Assembly: GCF_029016485.1 (NCBI RefSeq)
Contig: NZ_CP092106.1
Location: 1,364,001 to 1,428,000 of the forward strand
Source: Vibrio sp. JC009
GTDB taxonomy: Bacteria > Pseudomonadota > Gammaproteobacteria > Enterobacterales > Vibrionaceae
Reading direction: 5' to 3'
DNA: 64,000 bases
Position 1 is the first letter of the stretch, and each line of letters opens with the position of its first letter. Of the stretch, positions 54,701 through 62,049 are shown in pieces. A program made the translations under genes and the position numbers. A model generated the notes under the pieces. The model was given only the letters and a program-made list of their open reading frames with translations, was not told the origin of the DNA and made no database searches.

Positions 54701-54917
54701 CTTTGGCCTCGTCCCGCTTCTGGCAGAAACAACGCCACAGGCTCAGTACCTTATCCCCGCAGCGACTTCCATGGGATATGGAATATTGTTTGCGACGGTA
54801 ATCACGCTGGTACTCATTCCGGCTCTGGTGATGGTGCATGAAGATTTAAATCGTTTGATTAACTGGTTTGGTCACAAAGAGAATCCAAAAGATAAAAGAG
54901 AATTGTCCTATGAATGA
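51774..54917 (+). CDS. RND-family efflux pump inner-membrane protein
   Basis: 1047 residues from ATG 51774, with GAGGAGAG 8 nt upstream and 11 bp overlap with the adaptor gene. Twelve helices with two large periplasmic loops; first helix ANLLMVLILVAGLISASNLS. The proton-relay aspartates Asp405-Asp406 lie in GIVVDDAVVIGESI (helix 4). The C-terminal half has FGILALSGVVVNDSLLLISRYN and GRLRAILLTSTTTYFGLVPLLAE, typical of drug-type RND pumps. The substrate is not predictable from sequence; drugs, bile-type detergents or fatty acids are possible. Its stop overlaps the response-regulator start by 8 bp, indicating tight coupling of pump and its regulators. Confidence 0.93.
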   Translation: MQDNATNQGIIAWFTRNPVAANLLMVLILVAGLISASNLSTESLPSIPPNSVFVDIQFNSGSAESAEEGIALKIEDALQGIAGIKRVDSTSTGQNVSVTITKTSGYDLDKLYEDVKNQINAINTLPQDAETPVIERAVRLRDVIFVNLYGEAEDQVLQKYAEELRSKLLANSKIQKVNYIGHKDQEIIIQVDESKLQAVGLSLLEVADKVSEASVTDTGGELDGETGKLILKTEQQRKDAKGFASIPLKLLPNGSTVYLSDVADVIDGFADKNNLTRYNGQPSVGLDIKMYGNSDISAISEETKRVVNEFRTSLPTGVNVELWNDMSEPIKDRLSLLMNNSFQGVFLVTILLAIFLNIRVALWVGLGLPVIFSGAMLLMGESFFGMTLNELTTFGLIMALGIVVDDAVVIGESIYEQREKQGATIESTIRGAQRVAIPTTFGVMTTIVAFVSISFVEGTLGQMFAQFAYAATFCLLFSLIESKLILPAHLAHLKMSNKETHNYWSRFQNKLLAGLDYFTHHHYKPFLAMTLQYRYAALAIFVSAFILVVGAIPSGKIKSVFFPQIAADSIQLDVVFKDDAGFGIVQREALDLERLAMTLNTDLKAEYSLEIDPIQSLLTETTDNTATITASLSSTNERPFTANEVVKRWQSRLPPQEGIESLSFSADQISEKGISIELRSRDSRVIELAGKTLMKALEQFNGVSGIKSGMTSAQTQVNVNIKPEGLAMGLSNTDLILQLKLAFMGYEIQRLQKDQNEVKVKIQYPDKRRDNLEDLQYTQIRLPNGQVVPLTSVASLETSYVSTTIERTNYSRVNLVTADVDKSAISPEDVIAKLDSGLFQQLEAEYRDLDIVISGQQMEKNDAIESLIEVFAIAMIAIFALLAIPLKSYLQPIIIMCAIPFGIVGALLGHMLHGQALSLLSLFGILALSGVVVNDSLLLISRYNSKRNEGLSVMDALLESGTGRLRAILLTSTTTYFGLVPLLAETTPQAQYLIPAATSMGYGILFATVITLVLIPALVMVHEDLNRLINWFGHKENPKDKRELSYE

Positions 54918-55605
54918 TGAGTTGATTATTGACGTACTGTTGATTGAAGATGATAAGGAGTTGGCAATAGCGGTTGCAGACTATCTAAAGTATGAAAATA
55001 TACGTTGTGATCATGCGTACAATGGCCATAGCGGGTTTAACCTGGCACAGGGCAACAGCTATGACGTCATTCTGCTGGACTTGATGTTGCCAACAATCAA
55101 TGGGCTAACGGTATGCCAGAACTTACGTCAAAATGGGAGCGATGTTCCCATCCTAATGCTCACTGCCAAAGACACGTTAGAAGACAAAGAAGCCGGCTTT
55201 AATGCCGGCACCGATGATTATTTAGTAAAACCTTTCGCTATGAAAGAGCTGGCATTAAGGATTAAAGCACTGGCGAAACGCAAAAGCAGCCAATCTAAAA
55301 AGTTGGTTGTTGCAGATCTGGAGTTAGATTTGGAATCCAGAAGCGTAACCCGGGGAGGGGAAGCGATAACCCTTACCCGGATTAATCTTCAACTGTTAGA
55401 AATGTTGATGCGCGACAGTCCTAACATCGTAAGTCGCGCCGAAATTGAAGAGAAGCTTTGGCCGGATGATCCCCCAGAGAGCAATAACCTCAAGGTACAG
55501 CTTTATCAACTGAGGCAGAAAATAGATAAACCTTTCACAGACAAACTGCTTGAAACGATATCCGGATTAGGTTTTCGGATTAGGGATAACAAATGTGGAA
55601 ACTAA
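54910..55605 (+). CDS. OmpR-family response regulator, co-encoded with the RND pump
   Basis: 231 residues from ATG 54910, inside the last codons of the pump gene. Receiver domain with acidic Glu13-Asp14-Asp15, phosphoacceptor Asp57 in LLDLMLP and Lys107 in VKPF. C-terminal winged helix (about 130-228) with LTRINLQLLEMLMRDSPNIVSRAEIEEKLW and the wing LETISGLGFRI. It should bind promoter DNA when phosphorylated by the kinase immediately downstream. Position within the pump operon suggests positive or negative autoregulation of the pump. Confidence 0.93.
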   Translation: MNDELIIDVLLIEDDKELAIAVADYLKYENIRCDHAYNGHSGFNLAQGNSYDVILLDLMLPTINGLTVCQNLRQNGSDVPILMLTAKDTLEDKEAGFNAGTDDYLVKPFAMKELALRIKALAKRKSSQSKKLVVADLELDLESRSVTRGGEAITLTRINLQLLEMLMRDSPNIVSRAEIEEKLWPDDPPESNNLKVQLYQLRQKIDKPFTDKLLETISGLGFRIRDNKCGN

Positions 55606-56867
55606 ATAGTTTGTCTCTAAAAAACAGGTTCTCTACATTATTTTTTGTTATTGCCATCATTACTACCATCGTTTTTTTGGTATTACTGATAGAGCATTTT
55701 AAATTTGGCCTGAACGACTCAGCCAAGTTGCGGGTCATAACAGAGAGTAACGCGTTGGCTTCGGTTTACGAACAAAACCCTGACATAGTGTTACCGTCGA
55801 CTTATGCGACCAACTTTTACATTGATGATTTACCCGTCTTGATTATCCAGGGGATTAATGTCTTTGGTGACGTCAGTTTGTCTGATGGGGACTTTACGAT
55901 GGTCTTCTTGGATGATTACGTGGAACCCAGCGATGGTATAACGCCTACCTTTGCCATTTATTGTCAGAGTCTTTTTGATGGCAGGACGCTCTACACCGTG
56001 GCGAGATATGATTTGGGATTGGGCCCGTACGGGATGTTTAGCCAACGTCTCTTTTCTATCCTGTTTTTCCTGGCCAGTTACATTATCGTTACGATATCCA
56101 TTCTCTGGTACTACAACTATAAAGTCAGTAAAAGAACGGGGGAGCTGGTAACCTGGACCAAAGAGGTCTCCTCGGAGTTCAGTGAGGAAATGCCTGATTT
56201 TACATTTGACGAATACAACCAGGTTGCAACCTGCCTTCATGATGCTTTACGTAAAAATGCCGAACTGGTCGATAGGGAAAAAAAGTTTCTGTCCCATGCC
56301 AGCCATGAGCTAAGAACTCCGATAGCGGTAATTCGCGCCAACATGGAGATTCTGGAGAAGATAGAAATGCGTAACGAAGCAAGGGTGGTGGTTTCAAGGA
56401 TAGACAAAGCCAGCTCTAATATGGGCAAAGTGATTGAAACCTTACTTTGGCTTTCAAGAAAGAGTGACAATAAGCCCTCAGTCGCTTTGGTAACGGTTCC
56501 TGCATTACTGGATGGGCTTATTAAAGAGCAAAGTTATTTGCTTCAGGGAGAGGCCGTTGAAGTAACTAAAGAATACGGGGGTGTTCCGGAAAGGATGTTG
56601 CCGGTTATTCCGCTGAGGGTCGTATTGGGTAATTTAATAAGAAACGCATTTCAGTATACACATAACGGATGGGTTCGGATTAATTACGAAGAGGACTCAA
56701 TAATTATTGAGAATGTTGAGCAAAGTATGCGCAGTGAAGATTATGAGGTTAGCTTTGGTTTTGGTTTAGAGTTAACGGAAAAAATTTGTAAAAAGCTTGG
56801 TTGGGACCTTGTGGTAGAAAATATTGAGGGTGGCGTAAAAGCGAAGCTGTCTATGGATATTCGCTGA
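55593..56867 (+). CDS. Membrane sensor histidine kinase, co-encoded with the RND pump
   Basis: 424 residues, ATG 55593 overlapping the regulator gene by 13 bp. Two helices at about 13-35 and 152-174 enclose a periplasmic sensor domain of about 115 residues. It contains TYATNFYIDDLPVLI and ends GLGPYGMFSQR. A short linker replaces a clear HAMP domain. HisKA with His238 in FLSHASHELRTP, and an ATPase domain with N box LGNLIRNAFQYT. The D/F/G2 region is compact (IIIENVEQSM ... GFGFGLELTEKICKKLGW), so the lid is short. The likely stimulus is a pump substrate or membrane damage; this is inference from position. Confidence 0.88.
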   Translation: MWKLNSLSLKNRFSTLFFVIAIITTIVFLVLLIEHFKFGLNDSAKLRVITESNALASVYEQNPDIVLPSTYATNFYIDDLPVLIIQGINVFGDVSLSDGDFTMVFLDDYVEPSDGITPTFAIYCQSLFDGRTLYTVARYDLGLGPYGMFSQRLFSILFFLASYIIVTISILWYYNYKVSKRTGELVTWTKEVSSEFSEEMPDFTFDEYNQVATCLHDALRKNAELVDREKKFLSHASHELRTPIAVIRANMEILEKIEMRNEARVVVSRIDKASSNMGKVIETLLWLSRKSDNKPSVALVTVPALLDGLIKEQSYLLQGEAVEVTKEYGGVPERMLPVIPLRVVLGNLIRNAFQYTHNGWVRINYEEDSIIIENVEQSMRSEDYEVSFGFGLELTEKICKKLGWDLVVENIEGGVKAKLSMDIR

Positions 56868-56875
56868 TTATAAGA

Positions 56876-56907
56876 GGGCTCCCACTCCATCTGTCAGGTG
56901 GGAGCCC
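56876..56907. terminator. Terminator between the RND/two-component operon and the outer-membrane protein
   Basis: Perfect 10-bp stem GGGCTCCCAC / GTGGGAGCCC with a 12-nt loop, 8 bp after the kinase stop. No strong T-run on either side, but it is the only hairpin between two convergent genes. Confidence 0.75.
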
Positions 56908-56913
56908 CATAGT

Positions 56914-57891
56914 TTAGAATTTATAATTTAGCCCCAAACCGAATAGGATTTTGTTCTGATCGTAGAAATCAATATTCGAATCACTATCATTATATGCAGC
57001 CATGATACTGAAATCGCAATTGTGCCAGCCAAAAAGGTCCCGGTATTTATAGTTCAGGCTAACCCCATGCTTTGTATCTTCACGCTTTATATTAAATAGT
57101 GGGTTTTCTGCATCAAAGTTTGCGTTGGAATATGAGACAGCAAGGGAGATCGCCTGGCTGCCAACCCTGTACATAGTTTGCAAGTCGACATCGTACTGCT
57201 CAAATGCCATTGCTCTGCCATCGGCATCGAATATGTGATAACTAACCTTTGGCATCAGTAGGAAGGATTGACTTATTGGTAATCCCGATGACATAGCAAT
57301 CTGATAACCGGTACCATCCCTTCGTAATGATTGAGTATTAATAGTACTACTGCTACCAGATAGTTCATTTTCTACTTCCTTATCGTAATAAGTGAAGTCA
57401 GTGTTAATTGGTAAGCCGGCGATTCTTTCGTATTGGATACGATAAGCGTTTCCCGACAAATCTGTTTTAGTTCTTGCAGTGTTTACCAGGTATGGGTTTT
57501 CCCACACTTCACCCTTTGAAATTGTTGGGAAATAAGAGAATGCGAGAGCGGAGTGATTTCTAAGCTCGAAGGCGTAACCAAACTCTAATGCGAATACCCC
57601 TTCAACAATATTATCGTGGGTCATGCCCATAAATACTTGCTGACTACCATAGGTGAATGCAACCTTACCGAAAGGAGCCGCTGCGAATTTAGATTCGGAG
57701 GTGGCCTCGCTATTCAACTCACCAGATTTAACCTTCGTTTCAGTGTCCAGATTGTTTTTTGAACTAAAATAACCAGTCATTAGTGATAAATCACCACTGA
57801 ATCCTTGCTGGTCAAAGCGACCTTCTTCAGGATTAGCGTTTGCAGAGGAGCTAACCACAATTGCAGCAAATAATGCGAAAGTTTTTGTCAT
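56914..57891 (-). CDS. Outer-membrane beta-barrel protein, DUF2860-like
   Basis: 325 residues. Signal peptide MTKTFALFAAIVVSSSANA cleaved before NPEEG. The mature protein begins FDQQGFSGDLSLMTGYFSSKNNLDTETK, as in DUF2860 outer-membrane proteins of Vibrio. It has about twelve alternating strands and ends LGLGLNYKF, a good C-terminal aromatic barrel signal. Such proteins are thought to be porins or nutrient channels; no experimental role is known to me. Convergent with the efflux operon, so the neighbouring position may be coincidental, or the protein may be a target of the same two-component system. Confidence 0.75.
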   Translation of the reverse strand: MTKTFALFAAIVVSSSANANPEEGRFDQQGFSGDLSLMTGYFSSKNNLDTETKVKSGELNSEATSESKFAAAPFGKVAFTYGSQQVFMGMTHDNIVEGVFALEFGYAFELRNHSALAFSYFPTISKGEVWENPYLVNTARTKTDLSGNAYRIQYERIAGLPINTDFTYYDKEVENELSGSSSTINTQSLRRDGTGYQIAMSSGLPISQSFLLMPKVSYHIFDADGRAMAFEQYDVDLQTMYRVGSQAISLAVSYSNANFDAENPLFNIKREDTKHGVSLNYKYRDLFGWHNCDFSIMAAYNDSDSNIDFYDQNKILFGLGLNYKF

Positions 57892-58119
57892 AGGTTTTAC
57901 CTTTGTATATGTATTTTTAAAGGTAAGGGTGAAGCAACAGAGGTGAAGTGGAGGTGAAATTAAATGATTAAAAGGACGATGAATATTAGTCGCTGACTAT
58001 GTGATTGGGCAGAGACAGTCGATTTGGCTCAATGCCCAGGCTTGAGCCTGAGTGTGTCATCGGAGTAGCAGATTCAACAGTTACTTTTGTTGATGCATAG
58101 AAATGCAAGTTCAGGCTCA
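57892..58119. other. Intergenic region between the DUF2860-like gene and the LysR gene
   Basis: 228 bp. Holds the leftward promoter of the barrel gene. A hairpin GGCTCAA / TTGAGCC at 58026-58048 lies about 70 bp past the LysR stop and could end that transcript. Otherwise nothing recognised. Confidence 0.45.
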
Positions 58120-58998
58120 TCAAGCAACTCGTTGTGGGATAGCATTTTTAATTTCTCTATTTATTTCGTCTACTAATGTTAATACTGCTTCAGTCTTTCT
58201 TTTGCTTGGGTTGATTCGCACAACATAAGCAACTTCAGGGGGGGACGGGAAGATATCAGTGATAATGTCTAGATCTGGAGCGAGGTGTAAATCATTAAGT
58301 AACGCTACTCCCATTCCTGATTTAACCGCTGCCAAAATACCTGCAACGCTAGAGCATTCAAATACGGTGTCAAATTCATGGCCATTAGATTGACCCTGTG
58401 TTGTCGCCCAGTGCTTATAGAAACATTGTTCATCGAAGGCTAGAAAAGGGATAAGAGCATTCGGAGATAGGATAAATTCTTTAGATTTAACCCAGTGCAA
58501 GTTATCTTCATATAACACTAAATCATCTGGCTGTACTTCGGTTTTGAATACTTGCATTACCGCTACATCAATAACAGCGTTTTCTATTTGCGTTGCCAAT
58601 GTTTTACTTTGATTTATTTTCGTTCGAACACTTACATCTGGATATAGCCTTGAAAACCGTCCGAGAATTCGAGCCAATCCACTGCTGGTAGTGTCTTCTG
58701 TCATTCCAATTTGGATGGAGCCTTTGAGCTTCATCTGTCTTAAAGACGCAATGGTTTCATCTTGAAGATCAATCATTCTTCTAGCGTACTCGAGTAATCG
58801 CTTCCCTGCATCTGTAAAGAGAGTGTCACCACTTCGCCTTGCCAGTAAGGTGCAGTCGAGCGCTTGTTCCAGGCGTTTGATCTTATGACTTACAGCAGAC
58901 TGTGACAAATGCATATGGTCTGCTGCACGGGTAACGCCACCTTGCGACTCAATTGCTAACAAGGTACGTAATGCATCAATTTCTAATTTGGCAGTCAT
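58120..58998 (-). CDS. LysR-family transcriptional regulator
   Basis: 292 residues, standard length. The N-terminal winged helix has LRTLLAIESQGGVTRAADHMHLSQSAVSHKIKRLEQAL (10-47), the characteristic LysR recognition sequence. The C-terminal co-inducer domain (90-292) contains GSIQIGMTEDTTSSGLARILGRFSRLYPDVSVRTK. Divergent from the hydrolase gene at 59108 with a 109-bp gap that carries a T-N11-A palindrome, so it most likely controls that gene and itself. The co-inducer is unknown; a hydrolase substrate is the obvious guess. Confidence 0.92.
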   Translation of the reverse strand: MTAKLEIDALRTLLAIESQGGVTRAADHMHLSQSAVSHKIKRLEQALDCTLLARRSGDTLFTDAGKRLLEYARRMIDLQDETIASLRQMKLKGSIQIGMTEDTTSSGLARILGRFSRLYPDVSVRTKINQSKTLATQIENAVIDVAVMQVFKTEVQPDDLVLYEDNLHWVKSKEFILSPNALIPFLAFDEQCFYKHWATTQGQSNGHEFDTVFECSSVAGILAAVKSGMGVALLNDLHLAPDLDIITDIFPSPPEVAYVVRINPSKRKTEAVLTLVDEINREIKNAIPQRVA

Positions 58999-59033
58999 TA
59001 CTTAACTCTTATATGACATTTATTGATTTCGGC

Positions 59034-59048
59034 ATGAAAAGCATTCAT
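59034..59048. promoter_or_regulatory. Candidate LysR-type operator (T-N11-A)
   Basis: ATGAA-AAGCA-TTCAT is a perfect 5-5-5 inverted repeat containing the T-N11-A core (T59035 to A59047). It lies between the divergent LysR and hydrolase genes, the normal place for the recognition site of a LysR regulator. Confidence 0.5.
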
Positions 59049-59107
59049 TTGAGTCATACCATATCAAAGCATTACCATGTTGAAAAGTATGAATACTGAG
59101 GCGATGT

Positions 59108-59956
59108 ATGAATCATATAGTTACTAAAAATACGTTAATTAACGGCATGCGTATTGCTCATGGTGTACATGGGGAAGGTGATCCTGTTGTACTAATTCAT
59201 GGTACGCCGTCTTCTTCTTATATTTGGAGAAATGTTCTACCTTCACTAGTTGGATCTGGTTACAAGGTTCATGTATTTGATTTACTGGGTTATGGCTTTT
59301 CTGAACGGCCTAGAGATCCGGATATAGATACATCGGTGACTGGACAAGTTTCCGTCCTAGAAGGATTGCTTGAACACTGGGGGTTAACGGAGATTCATTT
59401 AATTGCACATGATATTGGTGGAGGTGTAGCGCAGCGATTTGGCATTCAATCTCCGGATCGATTGTTATCTCTAACCATGATTGATGTTGTTAGTTATGAC
59501 AGTTGGCCATCAAAGCGAACTCACGAGCAGATGCAGGCTGGTTTGGAAAAGCTGATTAAGGCGTCTAATGAAACTCATCGCGAACACTTCCGTGAATGGC
59601 TGTATTCAACTGTGCAGAATAAACAGCGTTTAGCGGATACATCAATGGATACCTATCTCGACTTTATTTCCGGCCCTGTTGGGCAGGGTAGTTTTTTCCA
59701 GCACCAAGTGATGCATTACGACCCAAAACATACTGACGAAGTGGCTGAACGGTATGCTGAGCTGGGTAACAGTCCAGTGCAATTAATTTGGGGGGCTGAT
59801 GATGCTTGGCAAGTAGTTGATTGGGCGCATAAATTAAATAGGGATATTCCGGGCTCTGAATTACATATCATTGAGGATTGTGGTCACTTTTCAATGGAAG
59901 ACCAGCCCGAGACGATTTCGGCTCTATTAGTCGAGTTTTTAAATAGAAATAGCTAA
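59108..59956 (+). CDS. Alpha/beta hydrolase with Asp nucleophile (haloalkane-dehalogenase-like)
   Basis: 282 residues. Oxyanion motif HGTPSSSYIWRN at 31-42, where the His-Gly-x-Pro-x-Ser arrangement is that of dehalogenases and epoxide hydrolases. The nucleophile elbow is AHDIGGG with Asp102. The acid is probably the Asp in IWGADDAW and the base the His in DCGHFSMEDQPE. An Asp nucleophile excludes ordinary esterases and points to haloalkane or haloacetate dehalogenase or epoxide-hydrolase chemistry. Cytoplasmic, no signal peptide. Divergent from the LysR gene. Specificity cannot be read from sequence. Confidence 0.85.
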   Translation: MNHIVTKNTLINGMRIAHGVHGEGDPVVLIHGTPSSSYIWRNVLPSLVGSGYKVHVFDLLGYGFSERPRDPDIDTSVTGQVSVLEGLLEHWGLTEIHLIAHDIGGGVAQRFGIQSPDRLLSLTMIDVVSYDSWPSKRTHEQMQAGLEKLIKASNETHREHFREWLYSTVQNKQRLADTSMDTYLDFISGPVGQGSFFQHQVMHYDPKHTDEVAERYAELGNSPVQLIWGADDAWQVVDWAHKLNRDIPGSELHIIEDCGHFSMEDQPETISALLVEFLNRNS

Positions 59957-60020
59957 CAGGATTTAATTGATTCATCGCATAGCTGAATAATTACACAAAA
60001 ATCTCGTTCCCACGGAGGAG

Positions 60021-60092
60021 ATGTATGGACTCCCGGCTCCCTCAGGAGTAGCGTAATAAGCGACCAAACTTTTACAAAAGGAGTCCATACAT
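60021..60092 (+). promoter_or_regulatory. Hairpin between the left inverted repeat and the transposase ribosome-binding site
   Basis: ATGTATGGACTCC at 60021-60033 is the exact complement of GGAGTCCATACAT at 60080-60092. The right arm contains the ribosome-binding site AGGAG (60079-60083) and the first two bases of the start codon ATG (60091). A transcript starting outside the element would fold this 13-bp stem and hide the site. A transcript starting inside the left part would not. Confidence 0.7.
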
Positions 60093-61128
60093 GAAATATT
60101 CTACCGTTATTGCTATTGACCTTGCAAAGAGTGTTTTTCAGGTCTGTAAGATGAATTTCGATGGCAAGATTATTTTTAATCGAGAAATGAGCCGTAAGAA
60201 ACTGCTGGAATTTTTAGCCAGGGAAAAAGCAACACTGGTAGCAATGGAGTCATGCAGTACAACCAACTATTGGGCTCGATATGCTAAAGAGCAAGGGCAT
60301 GAAGTGAAGGCTATTGCCCCACGTCGGGCAGCTGCATTCAGGCAGGGCCAAAAAACCGATGCCAATGACGCTATTGCCATTGCTATCGCAGCTACGCAAT
60401 CTCAAATAAAATCCTGTCGCATACCAACCGTTGAAGAGCAGTGTCAGCAATCCATCGTTCATATGCGAGATCTACTGGTTAGGCAGAAGGTAAGTATAAG
60501 TAATCAACTGCGTTCCTATTTACTGGAGTTTGGCATTCCGATCACTAAAGGTGATAAAGCATTGAGAGAAGCCATTCCTTATGTTCTTGAGGACGCTGAT
60601 AACGGATTAACCGGCCAGTTTAGAGCTTGCCTGAGTCAGATGTATGAGCAGTTTATAAATTTGATAGAGCAAGTAGAAGCTTTTACACAACAACTACAGC
60701 AGTCAATAGCGCAAGATAAAGTGTGCAGGCGGTTACAAGCTCTGGAGGGGGTTGGCCCAGTATGCTCAGTTTTATTAAAAGTAGCGTTAGGCCAGGCAGA
60801 GCATTTTAGTAAGGGTAGAGAAGCTTCAGCTTGTCTGGGGTTAACACCCGTTCAACACAGTAGTGGTGGTAAACAGAAAATAGGTTCTATCGCTAAAAAG
60901 TGTGGTCACAACATGTTGCGTAGTGCACTCTTTCGAGGAGCCTTAACAGTTGTGTGTAAACTGGAAAAACGAGAAGCCCGGACAGGAAAAGAGCAATGGC
61001 TTAAAGATCTGACCACAAGGCGAGGCAAAAAAGTTGCAGCTATTGCTTTGGCAAATAAAACGGTGAGAACGGCTCTTGCCATGATAAAAAGTGATGAGGA
61101 ATATAAGCCACAACCACTTGTGGCTTAA
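60091..61128 (+). CDS. IS110-family transposase (recombinase)
   Basis: 345 residues, full length and intact. The RuvC-like N-terminal domain has the DEDD set: Asp10 in AIDLAKS, Glu53 in AMESCSTT, Asp90 and Asp93 in KTDANDA. The C-terminal Tnp domain has LEGVGPVCSVLLKVALGQ and LGLTPVQHSSGGKQKIGSIAKKCGHNMLR, in which Ser257 or Ser258 is the candidate nucleophile. These enzymes recombine DNA guided by an RNA encoded in the element. All motifs are present, so the element may still be active. AGGAG precedes ATG 60091, inside the leader hairpin. Confidence 0.95.
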   Translation: MKYSTVIAIDLAKSVFQVCKMNFDGKIIFNREMSRKKLLEFLAREKATLVAMESCSTTNYWARYAKEQGHEVKAIAPRRAAAFRQGQKTDANDAIAIAIAATQSQIKSCRIPTVEEQCQQSIVHMRDLLVRQKVSISNQLRSYLLEFGIPITKGDKALREAIPYVLEDADNGLTGQFRACLSQMYEQFINLIEQVEAFTQQLQQSIAQDKVCRRLQALEGVGPVCSVLLKVALGQAEHFSKGREASACLGLTPVQHSSGGKQKIGSIAKKCGHNMLRSALFRGALTVVCKLEKREARTGKEQWLKDLTTRRGKKVAAIALANKTVRTALAMIKSDEEYKPQPLVA

Positions 61129-61331
61129 TACCAGGTTAGTCAAAAAGAACGTAAGAACAAACAGGTAAGACCAACCTTCAAGAGACTGGCCCATGCTCAG
61201 GTAGAAACTACCGTGCGGGAGATAAAGTCATGAAGGTGCGAATACATCGAAGAGGCCGAGGTAGCTCCTCAGTTAGAGCCCGTATATAAGCAAGCATCTG
61301 ACCTCTGTTCTAATAAACTTTTTGACAACAC
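61129..61331 (+). ncRNA. Candidate guide RNA region (seekRNA/bridge RNA) of the insertion sequence
   Basis: The 203 bp after the transposase stop carry no ORF. In the IS1111 group the guide RNA is reported to lie downstream of the transposase, in agreement with this short 5' and long 3' layout. GACCTCTGTTC at 61300-61310 matches the complement of the right flank GAACGAGAGGTC (61354-61365) except for one missing base. GCGGGAG, also present in this tail, is complementary to the CTCCCGC loop of the intact REP copy at 30679. These matches are short and not proof. Confidence 0.4.
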
Positions 61332-61439
61332 CCGGGAGTCCATATAAGCATGGGAACGAGAGGTCGGTGACTAATTTAACAATGTTATTGCATAAAGAAA
61401 GCGTGCCATTTCAAATGGCAGCGCTCGTTTTTATCCAGA

Positions 61440-61952
61440 TTAACTTGCTACTTTTTGCTCTTCAAAACCAAGGTACTTCTTAATTCGTGGCTTAATGGCC
61501 AGTGCCATAATTATCATGGTTGTCAGGCTAACGGGAAGAGCGGTTGCTAAGTCTTTTAACCATGCCTGCATAAACAGGCTGATATCCGCAGTACCAACGC
61601 TGCTTAATGCTGTGCTGAATGTCATGCTCGACTCCATACCCAGTACCATAATCACCACCATAACTAGGGTTCTCAGGTTATCTTTTGCGTCCGGCATCAG
61701 TTTTTTAATCAATTCGCTCAGTAGCTTAATTGCGACTAAGGCACAAGGCATCATGATAAACATCATTTTTGCCAAAAGACTTAGCCAGTCAGCGAAAAAA
61801 GTACTGGTAAATCCGTTATCCATATAAGTCATTACGCCGGTGACGATACCGCGCATCAGAATCATAACGCCCAAAACAATGCCGGTTCTTTTGGTCAGCA
61901 AAGGCGCAATTGATGAACGGACAGAAGTTACAATTGAGTTCAGAGTAGCCAT
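61440..61952 (-). CDS. DUF2798-like inner-membrane protein
   Basis: About 170 residues from ATG 61952 (MATLNSIV); the longer frame from 61979 would start within the operator region. Four hydrophobic helices arranged as two similar halves: VMILMRGIVTGVMTYMDNGFTSTFFADWLSLLAKMMFIMMPCALVAI and VIMVLGMESSMTFSTALSSVGTADISLFMQAWLKDLATALPVSLTTM. The repeated F/L-x-x-x-W-L pattern fits the DUF2798 family of unknown function. Divergent from the MarR gene, with a strong operator between, so probably repressed by it. It may be a small exporter or a stress protein; the function is unknown. Confidence 0.65.
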   Translation of the reverse strand: MATLNSIVTSVRSSIAPLLTKRTGIVLGVMILMRGIVTGVMTYMDNGFTSTFFADWLSLLAKMMFIMMPCALVAIKLLSELIKKLMPDAKDNLRTLVMVVIMVLGMESSMTFSTALSSVGTADISLFMQAWLKDLATALPVSLTTMIIMALAIKPRIKKYLGFEEQKVAS

Positions 61953-62013
61953 AATCATTCCAGTCTTGTGTTTAACCATAATCTAGTTGATAATGTCTAC
62001 TATGTTGCTGTTG

Positions 62014-62049
62014 GTTGATAAAGTCAACTAACAAATTGACTTTATCAAC
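62014..62049. promoter_or_regulatory. Perfect operator-like inverted repeat between the DUF2798-like and marR genes
   Basis: GTTGATAAAGTCAA (62014-62027) and its exact complement TTGACTTTATCAAC (62036-62049), 8 bp apart. Each arm is itself nearly palindromic (GTTGA-N5-TCAAC). A further CTAGTTGATA half-site lies at 61983-61992. This is the usual layout for a MarR-type repressor controlling divergent genes. Confidence 0.7.

Larger units (their letters stand above)
60017..61348 (+). mobile_element. Insertion sequence, IS110 family, IS1111 group, inserted in a REP-like palindrome
   Basis: About 1.33 kb. Subterminal inverted repeats of 13 bp: TATGGACTCCCGG at 60024-60036 and its exact complement at 61332-61344. 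They sit a few bases inside the ends, the trait of the IS1111 group. No target duplication is seen, as expected for IS110-type elements. The left flank ends TCTCGTTCCCACGGAG (60002-60017) and the right flank reads ATGGGAACGAGAG (61350-61362): the two halves of one CTCGTTCCC...GGGAACGAG palindrome, so the element interrupted it. Exact ends are uncertain by a few bases. One ORF plus a 5' part of about 75 bp and a 3' tail of about 220 bp. Confidence 0.88.
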
